This document shows, piece by piece, positions 1 through 8,834 of a DNA stretch of 64,000 nt. The notes beneath the pieces were generated by a model, which had not been told where the DNA came from, made no database searches, and worked only from the letters and a program-made list of their open reading frames with translations. How positions within the stretch are numbered: the first letter of the stretch is position 1; every line of letters starts with the position of its first letter. Both the position numbers and the translations under genes were made by a program. The DNA is from Aldehydirespirator sp963662645 (GTDB lineage: Bacteria; Actinomycetota; Acidimicrobiia; Acidimicrobiales; Aldehydirespiratoraceae): contig OY759762.1 in NCBI GenBank assembly GCA_963662645.2, positions 1,426,001 through 1,490,000 on the forward strand, given 5' to 3'.

Positions 1-1177
1 GGTCCAGGTAAGGACGACCGATGCCGGCATGGGCCTGGAGTCCCGAGTGCGCATCGACGAACTCGGCGAGCGCGTCTGTTAGCCGCCTGACCATCACCGA
101 GTAGCTCTCCACTGCGGGCTCGGCCGCGTCGGTCACCCAGCCGCTCCAGCCGTCGTTGCGCTCCACCAACGGCCCGTCGACACCCGCGCCGCGCAGACGC
201 TCCCGAACCTCGGCGTGCAAGTCGATGATGCGAGACGTGTCGGCCCCGCGCAGCGTGATATGCAGGCCGGTGTTCCATCCCGCGGCGCTCCATCCCAGAG
301 CCAGCATCTGGTTGCGAATGTCCCGCTCGTGGAGGTCGCTAGTGGCCAGCAGCTCGTTGAGCACCGCGATCCGGCGCCGGGCGTCGCTCTCGGTTCGGGC
401 CCGTACTGAGGCCAGCAGGGCCGCCAGGTACCAGGATCCGATCTGCAGCAGAGACCGCAGCAGGCGCTGGACCCCGTCCGACCCGCGGCTCTCTGCCACC
501 AGCCAGTAGTCGGCCTCCGCGCCGGGCTCGCTGGGAGTCAGCACGATGGCGGTGCTGTGGAGCGCGGCATCAGCCGAGTTGTCGACCAGGTACGCCGGGC
601 CTGACGCCAGCCGGCGACCATCGACTTCGATGGCCGCGCCAGCCACCAGGCTGCGATCCTGACCGAGCAGGCAGACGCTCGAAGCGCTGAGTTCGGTGAC
701 GGCCTCGAGCACTCCCTCCACACTGGCGATGCGGGGTCGGCTGAGGGACACCAGCAGTGAGTCGACCGCAGCGGCATGCTCCACGTCGGCCGCCCACAGC
801 TGAGCTCTCAACCGGTGGGTGAGGGTCATTGCGTCGGCGTCGCCCACCACGACCAGCGGCACATCGAACCGGTTGGCGAGGCGGCGCACTCCCACGCCGA
901 GCTCGAAGCCGGGATTCGTGACGATCAGCGTCGCTCCTTGAGCGTCGGCGATGATCCGGATGGCCATGTCGATCTGGTAGAGGTGCTCACCGATGTCGGC
1001 CGCGTCCAGGACGGCGGCTTCACCGGGCTTCAACGGTGAGTCGGCTCTGAGCCGCCCGTGGAGCACGACTTCGGTGACCACTGCGTCCAACCCGGCTTCG
1101 CCCGCGACGAGCTCCGCGCCCATGAGCGCGGGCGATGACAGCAGCTGCTTGACGGTGACCGGACGCTCATTGCCCAT
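1..1177 (-). CDS. PucR-family transcriptional regulator, C-terminus outside the window
   Basis: The gene runs off the left edge, so only its first 392 codons are visible. It starts at ATG 1177 with MGNERPVTVKQLL, the N-terminal PucR-type segment. The sequence closely parallels the complete regulator at 11811-13418: both have VTVKQLL near the start, SAAGW in the middle and HAGIGRP or HAGVGRP near the visible end. The C-terminal HTH_30 DNA-binding domain expected in this family would lie beyond base 1. It is the last gene of the minus-strand hydantoinase operon, 44 bases after the dipeptidase stop, so it is probably a local regulator of that operon. The family often responds to a pathway metabolite, but the ligand cannot be read from the sequence. 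Confidence 0.85.
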   Translation of the reverse strand, partial: MGNERPVTVKQLLSSPALMGAELVAGEAGLDAVVTEVVLHGRLRADSPLKPGEAAVLDAADIGEHLYQIDMAIRIIADAQGATLIVTNPGFELGVGVRRLANRFDVPLVVVGDADAMTLTHRLRAQLWAADVEHAAAVDSLLVSLSRPRIASVEGVLEAVTELSASSVCLLGQDRSLVAGAAIEVDGRRLASGPAYLVDNSADAALHSTAIVLTPSEPGAEADYWLVAESRGSDGVQRLLRSLLQIGSWYLAALLASVRARTESDARRRIAVLNELLATSDLHERDIRNQMLALGWSAAGWNTGLHITLRGADTSRIIDLHAEVRERLRGAGVDGPLVERNDGWSGWVTDAAEPAVESYSVMVRRLTDALAEFVDAHSGLQAHAGIGRPYLD

Positions 1178-1221
1178 GGCCCAAACCTACCGAGGCCGCT
1201 CTGCCCGAGCCGGAACGGCCT

Positions 1222-2241
1222 CTACCTCAGATTGGCGCGGAAGAAGTCGAGCATGTTGGTGCTAGCAAAGCGAGCCGCCCGGTCGGGACCGCACCGCTCG
1301 ATGAGCCGTTCCGACAGGTTCACGAAGTCGGCCGGTGCCTTCAAGTCCGCGATGAACGAGAGGTCGGCCGGATCGACGAGAAGCTGGCGCCCGAGGATGG
1401 GATCGACGGTTCGAACCAGATCGTCAATGAAGTCGGCGCCAACGGCAACGCGGTCAGCCCCGGCGATGGCGGCGGCGTGCTCAAGGTGGTCGATGAAGGC
1501 GTCGATGGTCGGATCCGTCTCCGACACGAAGGAGCCGAATGCGTTGACGGCCACGAACCCGCCCGAAGCGGCCACCAGCCCGATCTGTGAGTCGGTGAGG
1601 TTTCGGGGATGATCGCATAGCGCCCGGCACGACGAGTGGGTGGCCACGAAAGGTGCTGTCGCTACTTCGGCGATGTGGTCGACTCCGGTGGCCGACAGGT
1701 GGCTGATGTCGACCACCATGCCGAGCCGCTCCATCTCGGCCACGGCTTCTACACCGAGCGAAGAAAGGCGGCTGCCAGTGCCGGACTCGGCGATCCCGTC
1801 GGCCAGCATCGTGCGCCGGTTCCAGGTGAGCGACGCCATGCGCACGCCGAGACGGTGCAGGGTCTCGAACATCGAGATCGACGCGCCGACAGGCTCGGCC
1901 CCCTCGATGGCGAGCAGTAGGGCGATGCGGCCGCTGCCGATGATCCGGTCGATGTCGACAGCTCTCTCGGCGATGGCCACATCGGCCCGGTGGATGTCTG
2001 CGATCTCACGGGCCAGGGCGATGATCTCGAGCGTTCTGCGCAGGGCCGCCTCGCCGACGAACTGCTCCTCGGTGAAGATGGGAAGCACCTGGAACACCAC
2101 GCCGCCGGCACGAAGCCCCGGCAGCCAGTCGTCGCCGAACGGGTCGGGCACACCCCGCTCGCGCCGGTGCATGCAGCCCAGCAGCAGATCGTTGTGGGAG
2201 TCCGCGATCGGCAGCAGGGGACGCTCAGGCGAGAGGCCCAA
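1222..2241 (-). CDS. Membrane-dipeptidase-like metallopeptidase (peptidase M19)
   Basis: This 339-residue protein is a renal-dipeptidase/M19-type zinc peptidase. The N-terminal ADSHND motif (His16, Asp18), the metal-bridging Glu in LLAIEGAEP (around residue 115) and the two His in DISHLS and ATHSSCRAL are all present, so the binuclear metal site looks intact. No signal peptide is visible, so it is probably cytoplasmic. The only start that keeps the first metal motif is a TTG at 2241, which overlaps the end of the upstream hydantoinase gene by 17 bases and suggests translational coupling. In this operon it could hydrolyse a dipeptide or N-acyl amino acid released when a cyclic amide ring is opened. 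That role is inferred from context. Confidence 0.85.
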   Translation of the reverse strand: MGLSPERPLLPIADSHNDLLLGCMHRRERGVPDPFGDDWLPGLRAGGVVFQVLPIFTEEQFVGEAALRRTLEIIALAREIADIHRADVAIAERAVDIDRIIGSGRIALLLAIEGAEPVGASISMFETLHRLGVRMASLTWNRRTMLADGIAESGTGSRLSSLGVEAVAEMERLGMVVDISHLSATGVDHIAEVATAPFVATHSSCRALCDHPRNLTDSQIGLVAASGGFVAVNAFGSFVSETDPTIDAFIDHLEHAAAIAGADRVAVGADFIDDLVRTVDPILGRQLLVDPADLSFIADLKAPADFVNLSERLIERCGPDRAARFASTNMLDFFRANLR

Positions 2242-3799
2242 CGGCTTTCACCATGACTCGGCATCCGCCGCCGGGCACGTAGGTCATGGGCACCTCGGTC
2301 ACGGTGGTGATGCGGATCCGGTCGGGATGGGCGCCGGATCGCACTGCGGCGTTGGCGGCCAGTTCCTTGGCGTCGTCGAGACACTCCTCCCGGCTGGAAC
2401 GGTCATAGCTGTAGACCCGGTCGACCGTTCCGGATGCCTCGGCGATGCAGGCACCGTACGCATTGGCCACGGAGTAGTTCCGCGGGCGCAGCACTTCGGA
2501 AATGCCGGGCACGCTCTCTGCGACCAGATGGGCTCCCCCGCCGACGGCCAGCAACGGGATCTCGGCCCGGCTCGACTTCATGCGGTCGCTCATGATCGAC
2601 ACCTGCTCGTCCACCCAGCTCAACGCGTCGCGCACCAGCCCGGGCTCCAGGTGTTCCACCAGTTTGCGATCGCCGAAGTCACCCAGACGTCCCGATGCCA
2701 GCGAGATGTCCGAGAGGGTGAGCGTGCTGCCGCCGACGCACAATGCCTCGGTGGCCACCGCGTAGCCCACCGAGTCGGGGCCGATGGCCAGCTCTGAGCC
2801 GTTGCCGGCGCGGGCATCGCGCACCACCGTGCCTCCTCCCAGCCCGATTGAGATCAGATCGGGCATACGGAAGTTGGTGCGCACCCCGCCCACCTCCACC
2901 GCCGCGTTGGACTCCCGGGGGAACCCGTCCACGAGAATGCCCGCATCGGCCGAGGTGCCGCCCACGTCGATGACGACCGCGTCGTTGACCCTCGCCAGCG
3001 CGCAGGCACCCCGCATCGAGTTGGTGGGCCCCGATCCGAGGGTCAGCACCGGGAAGCGCCCGGCTTCGGCCGCGGTGAGCAGCGTGCCGTCGTTCTGTGT
3101 GAGGTAGGCGTCGATGGCCAGTTCGTGCGCCGCCAGAGCGTTCTCGAAGCCGTCGACAATACTGGAGGCCACGCTCAGCAGCGCCGCATTGAGGATGGTG
3201 GCGTTCTCGCGCTCGAGCAGGCCCAGCGACCCAACCTGATGGCTGAGCGAGACCGGGAAAGCGTCGCCCAGTTCGGCTGTCAGGACGTCACGCGCTCGCA
3301 GCTCGTGCTCGCTGGTTGCTGGGCTGAAGGCGGCCGACACTGCGACGGCGCGGCATCCCGCGGCGACGGCGTCGGCCGCGAAGCGGCGCACCGCGTCGGT
3401 GTCGAGCGGGGCTATCTCGGCTCCGGTGTACTCGTTGCCGCCCTCGATGATGGCCGAGACCCCGATGACCATGTCCCGGATGTCGGCGGGCCAGGCCGCG
3501 CCGGGCCTCACTCCCAACGAAGACGGGGCAGCCAGGCGCAGCACGCCCACTGTGTCGAGGCCTCGCCGCTCGATGATGGCGTTGGTGGGGTGGGTGGTCC
3601 CCAGCATGGCTTTGGCTATCCGCTTCCTGTCGACGCCCTGGAGCACCTTGCTGAGCGACTCGCGGATGCCGTCGATGGGTTCGGGCGTGGTGGCCGCCTT
3701 GACCGCGCTGATCACCGAGCCCTCGGCGTCGATGACCACCGCGTCGGTGTTGGTGCCCCCGACATCGATGCCTACGCGGAACTCTTGATGCTCGCTCAT
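2225..3799 (-). CDS. Hydantoinase/oxoprolinase family protein (HyuA-like), copy 1
   Basis: The 524-residue protein starts at ATG 3799 (MSEHQEF), four bases into an ATGA overlap with the stop of the upstream DUF917 gene. It begins with RVGIDVGGTNTDAVVI, the sugar-kinase/Hsp70/actin-type phosphate-binding loop of the HyuA/oxoprolinase family. A second glycine-rich loop (VIDVGGTSAD), GLGGGT and VGGGAHL follow. The family performs ATP-dependent opening or activation of hydantoins, oxoproline and related cyclic amides. It is shorter than classical HyuA or oxoprolinase subunits of about 690 residues, as expected for the version encoded beside DUF917. A paralogue with the same partner order lies at 13441-14994. 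The actual substrate is unknown. Confidence 0.9.
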   Translation of the reverse strand: MSEHQEFRVGIDVGGTNTDAVVIDAEGSVISAVKAATTPEPIDGIRESLSKVLQGVDRKRIAKAMLGTTHPTNAIIERRGLDTVGVLRLAAPSSLGVRPGAAWPADIRDMVIGVSAIIEGGNEYTGAEIAPLDTDAVRRFAADAVAAGCRAVAVSAAFSPATSEHELRARDVLTAELGDAFPVSLSHQVGSLGLLERENATILNAALLSVASSIVDGFENALAAHELAIDAYLTQNDGTLLTAAEAGRFPVLTLGSGPTNSMRGACALARVNDAVVIDVGGTSADAGILVDGFPRESNAAVEVGGVRTNFRMPDLISIGLGGGTVVRDARAGNGSELAIGPDSVGYAVATEALCVGGSTLTLSDISLASGRLGDFGDRKLVEHLEPGLVRDALSWVDEQVSIMSDRMKSSRAEIPLLAVGGGAHLVAESVPGISEVLRPRNYSVANAYGACIAEASGTVDRVYSYDRSSREECLDDAKELAANAAVRSGAHPDRIRITTVTEVPMTYVPGGGCRVMVKAVGPLA

Positions 3800-4863
3800 G
3801 GCGACAGCTCCACAAAGTCGATGTCGTACCCGAAGGCCCGGGGCCCGACGAGGTCGAGCATCCCCTCCTGGTGCCATTCCGGCGCGCAGGGCATGCCGAT
3901 CACCAGGACCCGGTTGCCGTAGGCCAGGGCCTCGGTGGTGATGGGGTCGAAGGTCTCGCAGTCGAGCAGGCAGATCAGGTTGGGGGTGGTGATGGCGGGC
4001 TTGCCGTCGAGGAAGGCGATCAGGTTCTCGTTCTGCACCTCGATGCGCATGGTCGCGTCGAAACCGTCGAGATCTTCAAGGATCACCGTCGACCGGGCGA
4101 ACCCGTCGGTGGTGCGCCGGTCGAGGTCGGCCACCTTGCCGTTGAAGAACTTCTTGGATCCCGACTCGGACAGGAACCTGTCCCACGCTCCGTCCTCGCC
4201 GTCCTTCACTGCTTGCAGCAGCCGCCCGACCTCGGTGCAGTAGGTGAGCGAGCCCTGGATGGCGTGCTCGGCGACCTGTGCCGCCGTGAGCGGGTAGCAG
4301 CTAATGGAGTTGGCCATCCCGAGCTGGATGACCGCGGTGCGGGCCAGGGTCTCCGCTACCTGGTTGGTGGTCGTCTCGAACACGCACTGGTTGCCCTTCT
4401 CGTCGGCAACCGAGAGCGGGCCGGCCGGCAGCCCGGCCAGCGTGAACACCGTCATCTCGATCTGGGGGAACGCCCGGCGCATGGAGTCGGCGTTCACTAT
4501 GGGCAGCCCCATCTCCGCGGCGGTGGCGATGGGCAGCAGCGTGTTGCAACCGCCCACCTCGATGGGCATGATCGCGGCCGGCTCCTTGCCCAGGTACGAG
4601 GCCAGTGCCTCCACGCCAGCCACGTACTCGGTTCCGGCGGGGATCTTCTCCAGGATCACGGTGGGCGCGCCGATCACCGCGGTGGTGAGAACCAGCGCGT
4701 CACCGGCGAGATCGGCCGCGTTCACCACCTCGACGGGTCCGTAGGTCTCCAGGGCTTGGTGAGCGACGAGCTTGGCGATGTACGGGTCGCCGCCCCCGCC
4801 GGTACCTAGGAGGGTCGCGCCGAGACACAGCGCTTCTATGTCGTCGGCGGTCAGCGTGTCCAT
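3796..4863 (-). CDS. DUF917 family protein (S-methyl thiohydantoin desulfurase family), copy 1
   Basis: This 355-residue protein starts at ATG 4863 (MDTLTADDIEAL) and carries the family's N-terminal glycine motif LLGTGGGGDPY, then MPIEVGGCNTL and a conserved C-terminal PEWHQEGM/GPRAFGYDIDFV segment. The family (PF06032) is named after a thiohydantoin desulfurase domain and is commonly encoded next to hydantoinase A. Its stop overlaps the ATG of the following HyuA-like gene by four bases, suggesting equimolar production and perhaps a complex. A second copy with the same arrangement lies at 14991-16067. The substrate may be a hydantoin or thiohydantoin; this is inferred only from the family and neighbours. 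Confidence 0.88.
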   Translation of the reverse strand: MDTLTADDIEALCLGATLLGTGGGGDPYIAKLVAHQALETYGPVEVVNAADLAGDALVLTTAVIGAPTVILEKIPAGTEYVAGVEALASYLGKEPAAIMPIEVGGCNTLLPIATAAEMGLPIVNADSMRRAFPQIEMTVFTLAGLPAGPLSVADEKGNQCVFETTTNQVAETLARTAVIQLGMANSISCYPLTAAQVAEHAIQGSLTYCTEVGRLLQAVKDGEDGAWDRFLSESGSKKFFNGKVADLDRRTTDGFARSTVILEDLDGFDATMRIEVQNENLIAFLDGKPAITTPNLICLLDCETFDPITTEALAYGNRVLVIGMPCAPEWHQEGMLDLVGPRAFGYDIDFVELSP

Positions 4864-4900
4864 GGCCGCTCCTGGGCGCGAGTCTCGGTGTGGGCGCGGG

Positions 4901-5677
4901 TCAGGGCCGGGGGTCCTTGTCGAGCACGGGCTCCACCATCGGGATCCATTCGAGCTCGCGCGCCGGGACGGAGTCGTAGCCACCGACCCGGCTGGTGCGC
5001 CAGCCGTGATCAGCTCCGACGGTCGCCAGGAACTCGGCGTAGCGCAGGGGTGCGGTGATGGCATCGATAACCGGAACACCGATCTTGTCCTGCACCGCCC
5101 GGCAGAAGCCGAACTCGATGGTGCAGCCCAGCACGACGGCGTCGGCTCGGTCGGCACGTACCGCGCTCTCGGCCTCGGCCAGGATGCGCTGCTGGGTGGT
5201 CTCAGGGTCGGCCTGGAACTCGTCGACGCTCATGTCGAGCACCCGGAACGACGCCAAGTGGCCGCCGTACCCGTACTTGACCACGTTCTCGTGCATCTCG
5301 GGGATCCACTTGCGCCGTCCCACCAGGACCGAGACCCGCTCTCCGATAGTGGCTGCGATGTGCAGGCAGGCCTCGGCTGGCGCGGTCACCGCCATGGGGC
5401 CGGCCAGTTCCCGGGCGCCGCGCAGGAAGGGATCGTAGAAGCAGCCGATGACTGCGGCGTCATAGCCTTGCTGTTCGGAGGCCCAGCGGACCACTCCCAT
5501 GGTGGGGCCGGCCACCACCGCCTCCAGGGCGTTCCATTCGAGATGCTTGGGACCGACGCCGGGAAGTGAGCACACGTCCACTCGGGTTGCCGGCGCGGCC
5601 TCGGCCCGCAATTCGGCGCCTATGGGTGCGTCGTAGAGGTGCGTGCCGACGGGGTTGATCCACAGCATCCGGACCAT
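4901..5677 (-). CDS. Asp/Glu/hydantoin racemase family protein, copy 1
   Basis: The 258-residue protein belongs to the cofactor-independent Asp/Glu/hydantoin racemase superfamily. It has the N-terminal MLWINPVGT strand and the two catalytic cysteines in AVIGCFYDP and VVLGCTIEFG, placed in the two half-domains as expected. This fold interconverts enantiomers of 5-substituted hydantoins or acidic amino acids by two-base proton transfer. It lies 37 bases upstream of DUF917 copy 1 in the operon, so it could feed the correct enantiomer to the DUF917/HyuA pair. A second, divergent racemase is encoded at 7059-7787, so the operon has two. The start is ATG 5677, with an alternative at 5668. Confidence 0.88.
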   Translation of the reverse strand: MVRMLWINPVGTHLYDAPIGAELRAEAAPATRVDVCSLPGVGPKHLEWNALEAVVAGPTMGVVRWASEQQGYDAAVIGCFYDPFLRGARELAGPMAVTAPAEACLHIAATIGERVSVLVGRRKWIPEMHENVVKYGYGGHLASFRVLDMSVDEFQADPETTQQRILAEAESAVRADRADAVVLGCTIEFGFCRAVQDKIGVPVIDAITAPLRYAEFLATVGADHGWRTSRVGGYDSVPARELEWIPMVEPVLDKDPRP

Positions 5678-5794
5678 TCGCTGTCTCCCGTTCGTGATCC
5701 GCGGTCGGTGGGTCTCACCATATTGAGGGCCTCGCCGCCCAATTCATGGGCAGTCGGCATAACGCTGGGTCGGCAGATGTGCGTTCGGCACTGC

Positions 5795-6928
5795 CTAATG
5801 GACAAGCCGCTGCGGGCTGAGTTCGGGGGCAATGCCGTCGAGCGGGGGCGCGGGAGTCTCGCCGCTGATCAGGTCGGCGGTGAGGGTGGCCATGGCTGGG
5901 GATGTCTGGATGCCGGTGCCGCCCTGCCCGGCGCACCAGAAGAACCCTTCGGCTCCGGGGTCGAAGCCGACCACGGGCGCGCGGTCCGGAGCGAACGTGC
6001 GCAGACCGGCCCAGGTAGATCGGATCGAGCGAACGTCAAGGATCGTGGCCCGGTTGATGGCCTCGATCCCGGCCGCCACGTCGATCTCGCGGGGCTTGAC
6101 GTCGCAGGGTGGCTCGGGAGTTTCGTCGGCGGGCGAGGCCAGGATCTGGTCGGCGCCCTCGGGCTTGAAGTAGAAGCTCTCATCGGCCCCCACCACCAGC
6201 GGCCAGCCAGCCGAGTCGAAGCGGCTGACGAACGTGAACACCGTGCGCCGATACGGCTGCATCCCGACCGGACGCACGCCAGCCATGCGGGCCACCTCGT
6301 CGGCCCAAGCACCGGCCGCATTGACTACAACCGCACCGCGCAGAACCTGATCGCCGACATCCACATGCCAGCAGTTGTCGCCGCGGGCGAGCGCTCTCAC
6401 GCCCTGCTCGCGCAGCACCGCCGCCCCCTGGGCTCGGGCACCTCGCAGGAAGGCCTGATGCAGCGCCGCGACGTCGATGTCGAAGCCGTCGTACTCGATC
6501 AGACCGGCTTCCAGCCACTGTGGGTTGAGGGCGGGACAGAGCCCGACGGCCCCCGCGGCGTCGAGGCGCTCGCAGGGCGTGCCCGTGGTCTGATTCGCGT
6601 CAATCCGGTCCAATAGGTGCTGCTCGAAACCGACAGGCGCAACCCACAGCACGTTGCGGGGCTCCAGCAGTTCGCTGTCGACCAGACCGTCGGCGCCAGC
6701 TTCTAGGAACGGCCGCGACGCTGCGCTCAGGATCCGGTTGGCCGGCCCGCCGTAGGAGGCCAGGAACTGAGCCGCCGACCGCCCCGTGCTGTGCGCGGTC
6801 AGCGATACTTCCCGCTCGACGACGGCCACGCGATGTCCCCGACGGGCCAGCGCCCAAGCGGCCGACACCCCGGCGATGCCCCCGCCGACGACAACGACAT
6901 CGAAGGAACTGGATGCAGCATCTCCCAT
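5795..6928 (-). CDS. FAD-dependent oxidoreductase (DAO / glycine oxidase type)
   Basis: The 377-residue protein begins with the Rossmann dinucleotide-binding motif VVVVGGGIAGVSAAWALAR followed by VAVVERE, the standard FAD fold of D-amino-acid oxidase and sarcosine or glycine oxidase relatives. The C-terminal FFWCAGQGGTGIQTSPA segment matches the second FAD-contacting loop of the family. No signal peptide is seen. It sits between the two racemases of the hydantoinase operon, which fits a role in oxidising a D-amino acid or N-substituted glycine released by ring opening. It is separated from the next gene by 117 bases, longer than most gaps here, so an internal promoter is possible. Confidence 0.87.
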   Translation of the reverse strand: MGDAASSSFDVVVVGGGIAGVSAAWALARRGHRVAVVEREVSLTAHSTGRSAAQFLASYGGPANRILSAASRPFLEAGADGLVDSELLEPRNVLWVAPVGFEQHLLDRIDANQTTGTPCERLDAAGAVGLCPALNPQWLEAGLIEYDGFDIDVAALHQAFLRGARAQGAAVLREQGVRALARGDNCWHVDVGDQVLRGAVVVNAAGAWADEVARMAGVRPVGMQPYRRTVFTFVSRFDSAGWPLVVGADESFYFKPEGADQILASPADETPEPPCDVKPREIDVAAGIEAINRATILDVRSIRSTWAGLRTFAPDRAPVVGFDPGAEGFFWCAGQGGTGIQTSPAMATLTADLISGETPAPPLDGIAPELSPQRLVH

Positions 6929-7058
6929 AGCGTCGGAACTATACGAATCCGGCCAGCGTCAAGGCTGGGCACTGGGCTGGCCGTGCAGTCCTGCTATCAG
7001 CAATGTGCCCAGCGCGACCAGATGGCTGCGCGGTCATGCTGCGACTTTGCTGGATGTC

Positions 7059-7787
7059 CTAGTCGCCGGTTGGGCTGGTGCGTTCCTTGTCGGGTGGGGG
7101 CATGTAGGTCGTGCGGCTCGGCTTGAGGCCCATCGAGTGCATTGACAGCAGCATTGCCAGCGACGCACCGGTTGGATCGACGACCGGCACGCGGGTCCGC
7201 TCAGACTCCAGCCGGGCTTGCAGAGCGGCGGCGACTCCGAGCATGCCGGTGCATCCCAGCACCAGCGTGTCGGCACCGGCATCGAGGGCGCGACACGAGG
7301 CCTCGTAGAGGTTCTTGAGCAGAATGTCGCCGTCGTGCAACTCCAGAACCGGCGTGTCGATCACCTCGATGGACGCCATCCGGCTCCGCACACCCATCCG
7401 GGCGGCGAGCCCCGAGATCATCGGCACAACGTTCTCCAGCACCGTGACAACCGAGAAGCGCTCCCCGACGTTGAGGGCCGTGGCCACTGCGGGCTCGAAC
7501 CCGCCCACGACCGGAATGTCGACCAACTCCCGGGCCGCGGGGACCGCCGGATCACCGAAACAGGTGATGAAGACCCCATCCGCGCCATCGGCCTCGGCCC
7601 GCACGACCTCCGAGACGATGGCGGGGCCGGCGAGAACCTCGTCGTAGGACGACTCGATCGACGCGGGGCCATACGGGAGGCACGAGACCTCCAGGTCGAT
7701 GCTGTCGCCGAGAAAGCCGCGGGCCTCCTCGGCAATCTGATCGTTGAATGAGTCCGATGCGATCGGAACAACGATGTGGATTCTCAT
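7059..7787 (-). CDS. Asp/Glu/hydantoin racemase family protein, copy 2
   Basis: This 242-residue protein has the racemase fold with catalytic cysteines in VFITCFGDPAVPAARELV and LVLGCTGMLGVA. The spacing and flanking residues match the superfamily. A clear ribosome binding site (AAGGAAA) lies just before ATG 7787. It is only distantly similar to the racemase at 4901-5677, so the two may act on different compounds or steps. Its place directly after the ABC permease gene ties uptake to racemisation. Allantoin racemase is a possible alternative, but no allantoin-pathway gene is seen nearby. Confidence 0.86.
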   Translation of the reverse strand: MRIHIVVPIASDSFNDQIAEEARGFLGDSIDLEVSCLPYGPASIESSYDEVLAGPAIVSEVVRAEADGADGVFITCFGDPAVPAARELVDIPVVGGFEPAVATALNVGERFSVVTVLENVVPMISGLAARMGVRSRMASIEVIDTPVLELHDGDILLKNLYEASCRALDAGADTLVLGCTGMLGVAAALQARLESERTRVPVVDPTGASLAMLLSMHSMGLKPSRTTYMPPPDKERTSPTGD

Positions 7788-7856
7788 TGTGGTTTCCTTC
7801 CCGGGTTGTTGGGTGGGTTCTGGTGGTCGAGTTGAAGGCGGGCGAGTCCGCCGGGG

Positions 7857-8834
7857 TCAGGCGCGCCGGGCTCTCGACAAGGCCTCGGTGGCCACGGCGG
7901 CCAGGATCACGAGACCCTGGATGATCCTCTGCCAGATCGGGTCGATCTGGTGGAGGTTGAAGCCGTTGACCATGAAGGCAATGAAAAACGCGCCCAGCAG
8001 CGTCCTCCACACCGCCCCGGTTCCGCCGGCGATAGACGTGCCGCCCACCACGATGGCCGCGATGACACCGAAGACGAAGCCGAAGCCATCGGACGGCGTC
8101 GCGCTGATGGTTCTGGCTGATGCCACCACACCTGCCAGCCCGGCGGCCAACCCCGATAGCGCGAACACAATCACCACCACTTGGCGGATGCGGACGCCAG
8201 CCAGCCTGGCGGCCTCAGAATTGCCCCCCGTGGCGTACACATGGCGGCCGAATCGGGTTCCGGCCAGCGCAACCCAGGCGACGGCCACCACTGCAAGCGA
8301 TATCCATGTGGCGGTGGTCAGCTCGGCGACGCGTGTGCGGGCGATGCTGCGGAAGCCGTCGCCGATGGGCCGCATGATGCTGCGCTCGCTCACGATGTAG
8401 CCGATGCCGAACACGATGAACGAGGTAGCCAGCGTGGTGATGAACGAGTTGATGCGGGCGAATGCCACGATGGAGCCATTGACCAGGCCGACCAGCAACC
8501 CGAACGCACAACCGGCGAGTACCGCCAGCGCCACCGAGCCGGTGGCGTTCTCGATTCGGAGCGCCACCAGCGGTGCGGCTATAGCCACGGCTGATATCGA
8601 CAGGTCGAAGCCGCCGGCGATCATGGTGAGGGTGGCGACCGAGGCCGCGATGAGCAGTGTCGCCTGCTGGTCGAGCAGGTTGCGGAGGTTCGGCCCGGTG
8701 AGGAAGCCGTCGGTGGTAAGCGCCAGCAGCACGAATAGCGCAAGCGTCACCCACACGATGCCGTATCTGGCCAGCACGCCGAGCCAACGCCCGTCTCCGG
8801 GCAGCCGCAGGCGTGCCTCGGCGGCGCCGGTCAT
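7857..8834 (-). CDS. Ribose/sugar-type ABC transporter permease
   Basis: The 325-residue protein is an integral membrane permease of the BPD_transp_2 class used by ribose/xylose/autoinducer-type importers. About eight to ten hydrophobic segments are visible, with the typical DLSISAVAIA, RLAGVRI and GGTSIAGGTGAVWRTLLGAF stretches. The start is ATG 8834, which overlaps the ATPase stop by four bases (ATGA). It has only one permease partner, so it probably homodimerises. The binding-protein and ATPase genes lie directly upstream. Despite the sugar-type family, the surrounding genes are for cyclic amides, so the real substrate may be a nitrogenous heterocycle. Confidence 0.9.
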   Translation of the reverse strand: MTGAAEARLRLPGDGRWLGVLARYGIVWVTLALFVLLALTTDGFLTGPNLRNLLDQQATLLIAASVATLTMIAGGFDLSISAVAIAAPLVALRIENATGSVALAVLAGCAFGLLVGLVNGSIVAFARINSFITTLATSFIVFGIGYIVSERSIMRPIGDGFRSIARTRVAELTTATWISLAVVAVAWVALAGTRFGRHVYATGGNSEAARLAGVRIRQVVVIVFALSGLAAGLAGVVASARTISATPSDGFGFVFGVIAAIVVGGTSIAGGTGAVWRTLLGAFFIAFMVNGFNLHQIDPIWQRIIQGLVILAAVATEALSRARRA